A DNA stretch of 10,854 nucleotides, taken from positions 1-10,854 of the forward strand of contig JAHJRS010000096.1 in NCBI GenBank assembly GCA_018830845.1. Direction: 5' to 3'. Under the pieces are notes generated by a model. That model was not told the DNA's origin. It ran no database searches and saw only the letters and a list, made by a program, of their open reading frames with translations. Positions 1 through 6,617 of this stretch are shown piece after piece; the stretch's first letter is position 1, and every line of letters starts with the position of its first letter. Made by a program: the position numbers and the translations under genes. This DNA comes from Nanobdellota archaeon. GTDB lineage: Archaea; Nanobdellota; Nanobdellia; Pacearchaeales; GW2011-AR1.

Positions 1-1446
1 CGAAAAAGAATAATCCCTGTGCTGATTTTAATAATTTTAGTGGTTGGAGGAGTCATATTTTTTTCCTTTTCAAACCAAAAGACTTCGGGACATCTTATTG
101 TTAACCTCGCCGGAGAATTGGTTGATGGAGAGCTGAATAATGGAAAGATTAATCTTGTTCTTTCTGAGGGAGAGCTTATACCTGAGGGTTCATTATTGGT
201 TATTGAAAACAATGGAATTTCATATACTTACAACTTAAGTGACCTTCTAGAGCCGGAAGAAGTTTTATCAGGAAATTTTTATATTGAGGGTTCATCCATC
301 TCTGGTTCTGGGGAAGGATATGGTTTGGAAGGGTCAAGAATAATTTACCCTACAGTTAGTTTTGAATTGGAATTGGCAGGTGAAGATGGAAATGAAACCC
401 AAACTCCTCCTGATGGAGAGGAATCCGAAGAGCAAAACGAGACAGAATTTCAGACAAATGAAACTTCTGAGATGGATGAAAATGAAACTATTGTTGTGCC
501 TGAAAATGAAACTTCTGAAGAAGAGATTCCAGAAGAATTTTCTGAAGAAGAAATCCCGGAAGAGAATTCAAGTGAAAGTAATGCTCCAATTGTTGTGCCT
601 GAAAATGAAACTTCTGAAGAAGAGATTCCAGAAGAATTTTCTGAAGAAGAAATCCCGGAAGAGAATTCAAGTGAAAGTAATGCTCCAATTACGGGAAGCG
701 CGGTTTCAGGCCTATTTGGTTATCTTCCAAGTTTTTTATCGGGTTTTGCAACTAGTGAGAGATTGAAAATTTCGGGAACGGTTTCAAGAGGAAATGATTT
801 TGTTTACAATACTAATCTTGATTGGAGAGTTGTTCCAGGAAGTGTTAGTTCAAATGGGGAAGTTATCCCTGAGGGAGAGATAAGTATTGAAAAAATTGAA
901 ACAACTTTGATTACCGGCATAGTTGTGAGTACCAATTATTTTGTAGAGGAGACGGGATTTGGGAAGGATTACCTTGGCAAAGAAACAAAAACATTTTCAA
1001 TAGATCTTGAAAAAATAAATTTAACACTTGTGGAGGGATCCTTAATGGTTAGTTTAGTTCATGAATCAGACATTGCAGTTTATGAGATTTCATATGATAG
1101 TTTAGACAAAACTAATATCACAGATATTAATCAAACAATTATTTCTCTCCCTGAATTCCTTAATGTTTCCTTAACAGATTCCGAGAGAGCGATAATTTTA
1201 CTTATGTTAAATCAATCTCAGGTTGAAGCAAATGCCTTAACTTACAGGGATAAGTATCTTATCACTTTCAAAATTGGACCTTACAGCGCTGAATATAGTT
1301 ACCCAAGAAGTTTGGAAGAAGATAGAATTTTTCTTTATCTTGAAAGAGATAAAACTTTGTGGCTTAAAGACATCGCAAGGAAGTTAAGAGAAAGGCCCCC
1401 TTTAATTGGAACTGCGGAAAATTTTAATGCAAATTACAGTCTTTAA
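1..1446 (+). CDS. Membrane-anchored acidic surface protein, 5' end cut by window
   Basis: The frame is open from base 1 (R-K-R-I-I-P-V...), so the GTG at 19 is probably internal and the true start lies to the left. Numbering from that GTG, residues 1-17 are a hydrophobic helix preceded by basic residues, which suggests an N-terminal anchor or uncleaved signal with the rest outside. Residues 22-120 form a beta-rich domain. Residues 121-223 are a Glu/Asn/Ser/Thr-rich linker with many N-x-S/T sequons (NET, NSS) and two identical 33-residue repeats at 158-190 and 191-223. A hydrophobic patch with the motif ITGSAVSG follows at 224-243, then a second beta-rich region at 250-475. Segments around 43-75 (KINLVLSEGEL) and 332-364 (KINLTLVEGSL) resemble each other, so the flanking domains may be diverged copies. 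The function is not recognised. A cell-surface or adhesin-like role fits the architecture only. The gene converges with the caspase-like gene, with 2 nt between the stop codons. Confidence 0.8.
   Translation, partial: RKRIIPVLILIILVVGGVIFFSFSNQKTSGHLIVNLAGELVDGELNNGKINLVLSEGELIPEGSLLVIENNGISYTYNLSDLLEPEEVLSGNFYIEGSSISGSGEGYGLEGSRIIYPTVSFELELAGEDGNETQTPPDGEESEEQNETEFQTNETSEMDENETIVVPENETSEEEIPEEFSEEEIPEENSSESNAPIVVPENETSEEEIPEEFSEEEIPEENSSESNAPITGSAVSGLFGYLPSFLSGFATSERLKISGTVSRGNDFVYNTNLDWRVVPGSVSSNGEVIPEGEISIEKIETTLITGIVVSTNYFVEETGFGKDYLGKETKTFSIDLEKINLTLVEGSLMVSLVHESDIAVYEISYDSLDKTNITDINQTIISLPEFLNVSLTDSERAIILLMLNQSQVEANALTYRDKYLITFKIGPYSAEYSYPRSLEEDRIFLYLERDKTLWLKDIARKLRERPPLIGTAENFNANYSL
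490..687 (+). repeat. Perfect 99-bp tandem duplication (2 copies) in coding sequence
   Basis: Copies at 490-588 and 589-687 are identical base for base, and three further bases (688-690) continue the match. Each encodes 33 residues beginning IVVPENETSEEEIPEE and ending SNAP, in frame. Each copy holds a smaller, degenerate 27-nt duplication (EEEIPEEFS then EEEIPEENS) whose two halves differ at synonymous and nonsynonymous sites. Confidence 0.97.
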
Positions 1447-1448
1447 AA

Positions 1449-2303
1449 TTACTCTTTCAAAAAAATTTTATTTATGTCTTTTTTAGAAAAGATTTGGGGT
1501 TTTTGAAGTTCTCCTACAGAGATAAAATCATGAAGTTTTGCATAATCAAAAGCTTCTTTCAAACTGAGCTTTCCGTCATTATTTTTGTCTGCAGTTTTTT
1601 TATCCCATGCTCTGAAAAAAGATTGTGGGAAGGTGTTCCACCAACTCTCTTTATCTTCTTCGGATGCCGAAATTCCGGTATAACCAATTTCCTTTGCAAG
1701 TTTGGCAAAACTTCCCCCATAACACTGGTCAGAAAAAAGAATTCCCTCTTTCGGTTTAATTTCTTTTAAACTTTGAATAAATTCCTCTGCAAAAAATTTT
1801 TCCTGTTCTGGAAATATTAATTTTGCGTTAATCTTTTCTTTTATCTTCGTTGTGTCTCCATGGCCAGTCGTGTAAATAAAAAGCAAATCCTTCGAATCCA
1901 CTTTTTTTGATAAATAATCAAACAAAATTTTAATTGATTTTTTTGAGGCATGGGAATCAACAGGGTAGGGAAAAGGAGATTCTCCATTAGGTGCCAGAAC
2001 ATAAACATTCTCTTCTTTAAACCCATTTTCAATAAAAGTTTTGTACGCCAAAAATAAATTTTGGCTGTATTTTTGATTTGAATTTCCTGAAATTAAAACT
2101 GCATATTTATCCCTTTTGGAGTTCTGAAGAGGGTTTTCATCAAAAATTCTTTTTTCAAGATTTGTCTCAAATTTTTTTGGCAAAACTTCTTCCTGAGTAT
2201 TCCTGGGGAATGTTAAGTTTTGTGAATATGATGGAGGTGCCAAAAAAAATCCTGAAAAAACGAAAGGAATTAAGAGGTTTTTCAAATTTTTAACAATCTT
2301 CAT
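1449..2303 (-). CDS. Secreted caspase-fold (clan CD, C13/C14-like) cysteine peptidase with EF-hand
   Basis: Probable extracytoplasmic protease. Numbering from a GTG at 2306 (285 aa), residues 1-29 form a basic then hydrophobic signal peptide with a likely cleavage near SYS-Q. The peptidase core starts at 67 with strand KYAVLISG. The His motif is YTTGHGD (catalytic H149) and the Cys motif is LFSDQCYGGSF (catalytic C195), followed by the TGISASEEDKESW segment typical of legumain/caspase-like folds after the Cys strand. Residues 240-251 (DKNNDGKLSLKE) are a canonical 12-residue EF-hand loop with ligands at D240, N242, D244, S248 and E251, so calcium could bind near the substrate site. The start is ambiguous between GTG 2306 and ATG 2303. 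A TATA-like box centred near 2330 fits either, and I chose ATG. The fold is secure. Family C13 against C14 and the substrate specificity are not. Confidence 0.85.
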   Translation of the reverse strand: MKIVKNLKNLLIPFVFSGFFLAPPSYSQNLTFPRNTQEEVLPKKFETNLEKRIFDENPLQNSKRDKYAVLISGNSNQKYSQNLFLAYKTFIENGFKEENVYVLAPNGESPFPYPVDSHASKKSIKILFDYLSKKVDSKDLLFIYTTGHGDTTKIKEKINAKLIFPEQEKFFAEEFIQSLKEIKPKEGILFSDQCYGGSFAKLAKEIGYTGISASEEDKESWWNTFPQSFFRAWDKKTADKNNDGKLSLKEAFDYAKLHDFISVGELQKPQIFSKKDINKIFLKE

Positions 2304-2325
2304 CACTAAAATTAAAAAAGTTTTT

Positions 2326-2335
2326 CTTTTTAAGC
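2326..2335 (-). promoter_or_regulatory. TATA-like box for caspase-like gene
   Basis: Minus-strand GCTTAAAAAG, centred about 24-27 nt before the GTG 2306/ATG 2303 starts. This matches the leaderless spacing seen elsewhere in the window, although the box is less canonical than the TTTATAAAT boxes. Confidence 0.4.
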
Positions 2336-2355
2336 TTTCATGTGGTAAAACAAGA

Positions 2356-3063
2356 TTATCTAAAATTCTGAGGAGGAGATTGAGACCTTATTTTCTCAAG
2401 CACAAACCGTGGGCTCACAGAGTCAGATATCATTGCGGTTAAAAGAAGTTTTCCTACGGCAACTTTGAACAGACCAAGATTTTTTGGAATTTTGGATTTT
2501 TCGGAAAATCGGTTTATAACTTCTTCAATTTCTGTTTTTGAAAGTTTTACGTTTATAGGTTTTCTGCCAAATGAGCCGGTTACGTAGAGAGGTTCATTTT
2601 CTCCCTCAGTTTCAATTGTTAAAACATTAGGGTCACGTACGAATGGATCCAGTTTTCCGAGTTCGACTGAAACTCTTTCACTTGGAACAGGACGAATTTC
2701 ATTAAGGTGTCTTGGCAGAGAAATTTTTGGAATTCTTAAGACCCTTGGCTTTTGAGGAGGAATTTCACGTCTTTTTGGAACTCCTCTTCTAACCATTTGG
2801 TTTTTGGGTTCAAAACTTTCTTCATTCAATTTTTTTTCTTCAAATTTTTCTGCCGGTTTTTTCAGTTTTTCTTTTACTTCTTGTTTTATCTTTTCTTTAA
2901 GTTCTTCCTTGGAAGGCGGATTTAAATCAGGGGATTTGGTTGTGTTTTCTTCAAGAATTTGGCTTAGCCTGAAAATTTCTGTATTTTTTGAATTTATAAT
3001 AAGGTTCCGGACAACCTTCAACAAAATTTTTAATCTGATTTCTTCAGAAATTCCTTCAAACAT
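2356..3063 (-). CDS. Conserved-looking protein with possible PilT/GspE N-domain-like C-terminal domain
   Basis: 235 aa, no signal peptide or membrane helix, so probably cytoplasmic. Residues 1-40 look helical. Residues 41-105 are a highly charged, Lys/Glu/Pro-rich, probably disordered or coiled linker. Residues 135-226 form a compact domain: a beta stretch (VLTIETEGENEPLYVTG), then KPINVKLSKTEIEEVINRFSEKSKIP, then GLFKVAVGKLLLTAMIS and RFVLEK. The order (beta strands, LS-x-x-EI helix, SEKS-x-IP, G-x-F-x-x-x-x-x-x-L strand, SRF-I-type end) reminds me of the domain before the ATPase core in archaeal PilT/GspE-type ATPases. This comes from memory and is unverified. No Walker motifs are present, so it would be a stand-alone version. 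ATG is one base after the upstream stop codon, indicating translational coupling with the coiled-coil gene. Confidence 0.75.
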   Translation of the reverse strand: MFEGISEEIRLKILLKVVRNLIINSKNTEIFRLSQILEENTTKSPDLNPPSKEELKEKIKQEVKEKLKKPAEKFEEKKLNEESFEPKNQMVRRGVPKRREIPPQKPRVLRIPKISLPRHLNEIRPVPSERVSVELGKLDPFVRDPNVLTIETEGENEPLYVTGSFGRKPINVKLSKTEIEEVINRFSEKSKIPKNLGLFKVAVGKLLLTAMISDSVSPRFVLEKIRSQSPPQNFR

Positions 3064-3064
3064 T

Positions 3065-3541
3065 TTACCTCTCTAGGGGATAAATCCCCGGATGTTCTGG
3101 AGTTGAGGGGGAAGAAGAATATGAATTGCTTTCTTTAACCATCTTTTTCTTTTCGATAGGAGGAGTTTTTTGAAAAGATCTCATTGGAGCTTTCTCCTCT
3201 GTTCCGGTCATTGTTTCATACATAAGAGTCAGTCCTTTTGCAATAATCTTGTTTTGGTCAAGAATTGAAAGCATTGTTTCAAGCATTTGTTTTTCCCCTT
3301 TGTCCTCTTTTTTCTGGGCCATTTCATTTTTAACAATTACTCTCGCTGAATCTTCAAAAAGTTTTAGAAGTTCTGAAATTTGTCCTGAAAGTTCGTCAAA
3401 TTTTGATGTCAAATTCGCCATGACTTTCTGGAGCGAAACGAAATTTTCAACAAGAAGTCTTTCAGTATTTCCGGAAACCAAAGAATTTTTTTTGCGGGTT
3501 CCAGAATGGGAACTCTTCTTTTTTACCCCTTTTTTAGCCAT
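3065..3541 (-). CDS. Coiled-coil protein, function unknown
   Basis: 158 aa. Residues 1-20 are basic and Lys/Ser-rich, and could bind nucleic acid or another polyanion. Residues 25-110 are strongly helical with heptad-like hydrophobic spacing (FVSLQKVMANLTSKFDEL, ISELLKLFEDSARVIVKN, ETMLSILDQNKIIAKGLTLMYE). The tail 112-158 is Ser/Pro/Lys-rich and probably disordered. There is no membrane segment. I do not recognise the family. The adjoining 2356-3063 gene is a likely partner because the two are separated by a single base and must share an mRNA. The promoter is a strong TATA box about 25 nt upstream of ATG 3541, making this the first gene of a two-gene leaderless operon. Confidence 0.8.
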   Translation of the reverse strand: MAKKGVKKKSSHSGTRKKNSLVSGNTERLLVENFVSLQKVMANLTSKFDELSGQISELLKLFEDSARVIVKNEMAQKKEDKGEKQMLETMLSILDQNKIIAKGLTLMYETMTGTEEKAPMRSFQKTPPIEKKKMVKESNSYSSSPSTPEHPGIYPLER

Positions 3542-3562
3542 AGAAAGAATAAGAGAAACTTG

Positions 3563-3575
3563 TTTATAAATTTTT
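3563..3575 (-). promoter_or_regulatory. Leaderless archaeal promoter (BRE/TATA)
   Basis: On the minus strand this reads AAAAATTTATAAA, an A-rich BRE-like stretch then TATA. The TATA core centre (about 3566) is 25-26 nt from ATG 3541, the distance at which TBP/TFB would start transcription on the start codon itself. Confidence 0.7.
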
Positions 3576-3580
3576 GCAGA

Positions 3581-5665
3581 TTAAAGAATTCCTAATATGT
3601 CGCCGGATTCTTCTTTCTTTTTCACTTTTTCAGAGGGTTTTTCTTTTAGGTAATCCTCTTTTGATTTTTTCATTTCATACTCTCTTGGTTCAGAATCTGT
3701 TCCCTTAACAAAATCCTTTTCAAAATCAAAAATTTTCTGGGAAAATTCTCTCGCGTCTTCAGGCTCAACCGAAACAAAATCAATGCCTCTTTTAACCAGA
3801 TATTTGAGAAGTTCCGGGTTTTTCAGGGATTCTCCAAATAAATTAGTTTCAATTTTATTTCGTTTAGAGACTCTTATTAAATATTCAAGCTGGTACAAAA
3901 AGGAAGGATGAAGCTCGTCAAAAAGGGGCTTGACGTTTTCGTTTGACAAATCAAGAGCAAGAAGATATCCAATTAACCTGTCTGCGTTTATTAAAATTAA
4001 ATCCACGTTTTCCTCGCAGAACTCTTTTATTAACTGTATCCCAGCTGGGGTGTCAATGACGACTCCAAGGTTCACATCTATCTCCATATTTTTTATTATT
4101 TCTCTGGCTTTTTTTATTTCACTAACTGAAGTTACGTTTGGAAGAAGCACTCCGCAGTCTCCTTTTGCAGCCCTTTTAATTGCCCGAAGTTCTGCGGTAA
4201 AAACGTCAGGGTACTTTAGCGAGAATCTTATTCCGTGCAGTCCTAAAAGAGGATTTTCTTCACGGAAATTTGCACCTCCTTCAAGGTTAAGGGCCTCATT
4301 GCTCAAAAAATCCCCTGTCCTGACCCAGACTTCTTCAAAATTGTCAAAAACCGATTTTATTCCTTCATAAATCAAATTTTCATACTGGTTTATGTAATGG
4401 GACTCTAAAAAATAAAACGGATGTTTTTTTCCATTTTCAATTATTTTTTCAATTTTTAAAATTCCCACTTTTTTTAACCCCGTTTCGCTTCCTTCCTGAG
4501 TCATATAAGGTGAATCTACAACCAGTTTAAGTTTTGTTCTTGTAACTTTTTCGACTTTTCCGATTCTTAAAGATTTTTTTTCTTTTTTTTGTTCCTCTTT
4601 TTTTGCCGTCTCGGAGTCGGGCTCTTTTAGGCCCTCCACGGGCTTTTCAATTTGGGAAATTTTTTCAGTTTGAAGGATGTAAATTCCCGATTCATCTATT
4701 GCAAATTCAATTTTTTGAGGAGACCCAAAGTGTGATTCAATCTTTTCAGCAAGGTCCCCTAATCTTTGAATTTCATAATTATTCAAAACCTGTGATTTTT
4801 TTCTTTCCTCGCTTGATTTTATAGTTTTTAGTGAGCCCGAAGAGGCCCGGGCAACCCTGAAATTTTTTTCACCTATCTTTTTGTCAAGAATCTGAAGTTC
4901 TTTTGAAAGAATGTACTTGTCAGGTGTTATTTCTTTTATGTTAATTCCTTCTCCAACCCCCCAGATTGACTCTATCAAAATATTTCCTGAGGAGTTCTTA
5001 GAATGAACAAATCCTGACTTTTCAGAATTTATCATTTTTTGAACAATAACTGCAATCTTTAAATCACTTATTTTTTTTCCCTTTTTAATTGCTCTTTTTA
5101 TTGTATCCGGATTGAATAAAGATAAAAAAGCGTTTTTTACATGCAAAAGCAGGTCATCATTTCCCTTGATATTCAGATAGGTATCCTGCTCTCTTGTAAG
5201 ACTTTTTCTTTCAGATTTAAAACATAAACTGCTTCGAACTGAGACAAAAATGGGTTCGGTTGCATTGTTTAATATGTCAAGTGCACTTCCTTTTTCAATT
5301 TCAAGCTTGTTTGTCCCCAGAATCTGGTATGAATCAATTATTTCTTCCTTCATCTCTTCGGGCAATTCCGAATTTGAGAAAATCTCTTTTATTTTTTTAA
5401 TTGCATTTGAAAAAATTTCATGGTCTTCAATGTCAATACCTTCAAAGAGGTTTATTATTTTTTCATCAAGTTTTGAGGCCACCAAAAAATTTGAATATGC
5501 CTCCCCCGTTATTATAAATCCATTTGATACAGGGAATTTGTTAGAATAAAGTTCTCCAAGGTTTGCTCCTTTCTCTCCCACAATTGAATTCATATCTTTG
5601 TTAATTTTTGAAAACCACTTTACAAATTCCGGATTTTTGTCTTCGCCCCCTCCCCCCTCTTTCAT
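3581..5665 (-). CDS. Degenerate PEP synthase/PPDK-like protein lacking the phosphohistidine domain
   Basis: 694 aa, clearly homologous to phosphoenolpyruvate synthase at both ends. Residues 13-335 match the ATP-grasp PEP/pyruvate-binding domain: VGEKGANLGEL (K32), FPVSNGFIIT, VSVRSS (R144), QDTYLNI, IAVIVQKMINSEKSG, IWGVGEG and ILQT (Q332; the usual Arg two residues on is E334). Residues 377-650 match the C-terminal TIM-barrel domain: VRTGDFLSNE (R449), NPLLGLHG, GVLLPNV. Between them the swivelling phosphohistidine domain with its GGRTCHAA-type active site is absent. Only a charged linker (about 337-376) remains. In the barrel the family Cys (ICGQ) is F610, the Asn of SNDL is A561, the Glu of EVP is D538, the Arg of the LMR-x-E motif is K404, and the Arg of WRG is H478. 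PEP synthesis by the normal mechanism is therefore not expected. It may be a regulator or scaffold. A Lys/Glu tail follows residue 655. Confidence 0.85.
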   Translation of the reverse strand: MKEGGGGEDKNPEFVKWFSKINKDMNSIVGEKGANLGELYSNKFPVSNGFIITGEAYSNFLVASKLDEKIINLFEGIDIEDHEIFSNAIKKIKEIFSNSELPEEMKEEIIDSYQILGTNKLEIEKGSALDILNNATEPIFVSVRSSLCFKSERKSLTREQDTYLNIKGNDDLLLHVKNAFLSLFNPDTIKRAIKKGKKISDLKIAVIVQKMINSEKSGFVHSKNSSGNILIESIWGVGEGINIKEITPDKYILSKELQILDKKIGEKNFRVARASSGSLKTIKSSEERKKSQVLNNYEIQRLGDLAEKIESHFGSPQKIEFAIDESGIYILQTEKISQIEKPVEGLKEPDSETAKKEEQKKEKKSLRIGKVEKVTRTKLKLVVDSPYMTQEGSETGLKKVGILKIEKIIENGKKHPFYFLESHYINQYENLIYEGIKSVFDNFEEVWVRTGDFLSNEALNLEGGANFREENPLLGLHGIRFSLKYPDVFTAELRAIKRAAKGDCGVLLPNVTSVSEIKKAREIIKNMEIDVNLGVVIDTPAGIQLIKEFCEENVDLILINADRLIGYLLALDLSNENVKPLFDELHPSFLYQLEYLIRVSKRNKIETNLFGESLKNPELLKYLVKRGIDFVSVEPEDAREFSQKIFDFEKDFVKGTDSEPREYEMKKSKEDYLKEKPSEKVKKKEESGDILGIL

Positions 5666-5685
5666 TTTTTTAAAAAGTAAAAATA

Positions 5686-5695
5686 CTTAATAAAG
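5686..5695 (-). promoter_or_regulatory. TATA-like box for PEP synthase-like gene
   Basis: Minus-strand CTTTATTAAG, centred about 25 nt before ATG 5665. It lies back to back with the lemA promoter in the 80-bp divergent gap, so the two transcripts start only about 80 bp apart. Confidence 0.5.
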
Positions 5696-5716
5696 GTTTT
5701 TGAACATACAAATAAA

Positions 5717-5725
5717 TTTATAAAT
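5717..5725 (+). promoter_or_regulatory. Leaderless promoter of lemA
   Basis: TTTATAAAT centred on 5721, exactly 25 nt before ATG 5746. No ribosome-binding sequence lies between box and start. Confidence 0.7.
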
Positions 5726-5745
5726 CATTTCTTCTAACATAATTT

Positions 5746-6294
5746 ATGATAGAGTGGATAATTGTGGCATTTGCGGGATTAATTTTGCTAGTGGGGGTCA
5801 TTTATTACAACAGGTTTGTGGTTTTATCAAACAGAATAGATAATTCTCTTTCACAGATTAATGTTCAGTTGAAAAGAAGGGCGGACTTGATTCCAAATTT
5901 AATTGAAACTGTTAAGGGTTATGCAAAGCATGAGAAAGGAATAATGAGGGAAGTAAATGAAGCAAGAAAGGCTCTTGTTTCTGCAAAGGGTGTTGTGAGC
6001 AAAATGAAGGCAAATAATATGCTCGAAGGCGCTCTTGGAAGACTTTTTGCAATTGCCGAAAACTATCCGGATTTGAAAGCCAACACAAACTTCATAGAAC
6101 TTCAAAGAGAGTTGTCTTCAACTGAAGACAGAGTTGCTTACGCAAGGCAAAATTACAATGATTCAATTTTGAGTTACAACAATATGGTACAAAAAATTCC
6201 CGGTTCAATCTTTGCAGGGCTTTACGGGAGAAAAGTGAAAGAATACCTCAAAATTGCTGAAGTTGAAAAAAAGACCCCTAAAGTTAGTTTTTAG
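5746..6294 (+). CDS. lemA: LemA family membrane protein
   Basis: 182 aa, the usual length for LemA. One N-terminal transmembrane helix (about residues 3-21) is followed by a helical-bundle domain outside or facing the membrane. Family hallmarks are visible: YNRFVVLSNRIDNSLSQINVQLKRRADLIPNLIETVKGYA (quoted here only as landmarks at 21-60, key residues R44-R45-D47-L48-I49-P50-N51-L52), then an AR-x-A segment near 73-76, TEDRVAYARQNYND (126-139) and YN-x-x-V-x-x-IPGSIFAGLYG (144-161). The C-terminus is shorter on aromatic residues than bacterial examples but intact. LemA is repeatedly found beside the HtpX protease, as here with one small gene between, and is thought to act with it in membrane protein quality control. 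The exact role is unsettled. The gene starts at a leaderless ATG. Confidence 0.95.
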   Translation: MIEWIIVAFAGLILLVGVIYYNRFVVLSNRIDNSLSQINVQLKRRADLIPNLIETVKGYAKHEKGIMREVNEARKALVSAKGVVSKMKANNMLEGALGRLFAIAENYPDLKANTNFIELQRELSSTEDRVAYARQNYNDSILSYNNMVQKIPGSIFAGLYGRKVKEYLKIAEVEKKTPKVSF

Positions 6295-6321
6295 TGGCTC
6301 TGCGTTTTCATGTCAGAAATC

Positions 6322-6330
6322 TTTAATTAA
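6322..6330 (+). promoter_or_regulatory. TATA-like box for the 75-aa gene
   Basis: TTTAATTAA centred on 6326, 26 nt before ATG 6352. Nearer ATGs at 6332 and 6342 lie in other frames and hit stops within a few codons, so 6352 is the supported start. Confidence 0.5.
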
Positions 6331-6351
6331 AATGCAACTCTATGAAGGGGT

Positions 6352-6579
6352 ATGGTTGAAAGCTTAAAAGAGAGAGTAACATTCTTTAGGAATTTTTCAA
6401 GGGAATCTGAAGAGATGAGTGAATTTTTGAAGGAAAAAGGAATCCCTTTCCTTGAAATTTTTGGTGGCTCCTGGGATGAGGTTCAAATTCATGAGCCTGA
6501 AGGAGTTTTTCCCTATCTCGCTCGCGATGGAGGTTTTGAACTTTTCAGGGCAAAATACCAAAACTTCAAAAAGACTTAA
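6352..6579 (+). CDS. Small acidic orphan protein between lemA and htpX
   Basis: 75 aa, no signal peptide or membrane helix. An N-terminal amphipathic helix (1-29) leads into FLKEKGIPFLEIFGG (25-39), then HEPEGVFPYLARDGGFELF (47-65). The helix, the GIPF-x-E strand and a P-x-L strand followed by a GG turn vaguely recall the half of a thioredoxin/glutaredoxin fold that lacks the CxxC. The protein has no cysteine, so a redox role is excluded, and this resemblance may be chance. I do not recognise a family. Its own TATA-like box at 26 nt and dense Lys/Glu codon use like the neighbours support a real gene. Its position between lemA and htpX makes a link with that pair plausible. Confidence 0.7.
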   Translation: MVESLKERVTFFRNFSRESEEMSEFLKEKGIPFLEIFGGSWDEVQIHEPEGVFPYLARDGGFELFRAKYQNFKKT

Positions 6580-6585
6580 TTCATT

Positions 6586-6596
6586 AAATTTTAAAA
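6586..6596 (+). promoter_or_regulatory. TATA-like box for htpX
   Basis: AAATTTTAAAA with its core centred near 6592, 26 nt before ATG 6618. The T-run just upstream of the ATG is not a ribosome-binding site, so the transcript is probably leaderless. Confidence 0.5.
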
Positions 6597-6617
6597 CCCT
6601 TTTCTCCTAATTTTTTT

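Noticed and set aside
488..688. Minus-strand open frame with a repeated 33-residue unit
   Set aside because: This is the antisense reading of the same 99-bp duplication. The repeat explains its structure.
362..766. Plus-strand Lys/Leu-rich open frame overlapping the acidic linker
   Set aside because: It is the shifted frame of the Glu-rich repeat (GAA runs read as Lys/Leu/Met) and has no promoter. The repeat alone keeps it open.
1460..1490. T-rich stretch after the first gene as a terminator
   Set aside because: It lies in the 3' coding end of the opposite gene, where Lys/Phe codons give T-runs anyway, so it cannot be told apart.
3930..4370. Plus-strand 146-codon open frame inside the PEP synthase-like gene
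   Set aside because: It is antisense to clearly conserved TIM-barrel motifs, with Ser/Phe-rich composition typical of a complement frame.
6352..6579. Glutaredoxin-like call for the 75-aa protein
   Set aside because: There are no cysteines and only loose secondary-structure resemblance.
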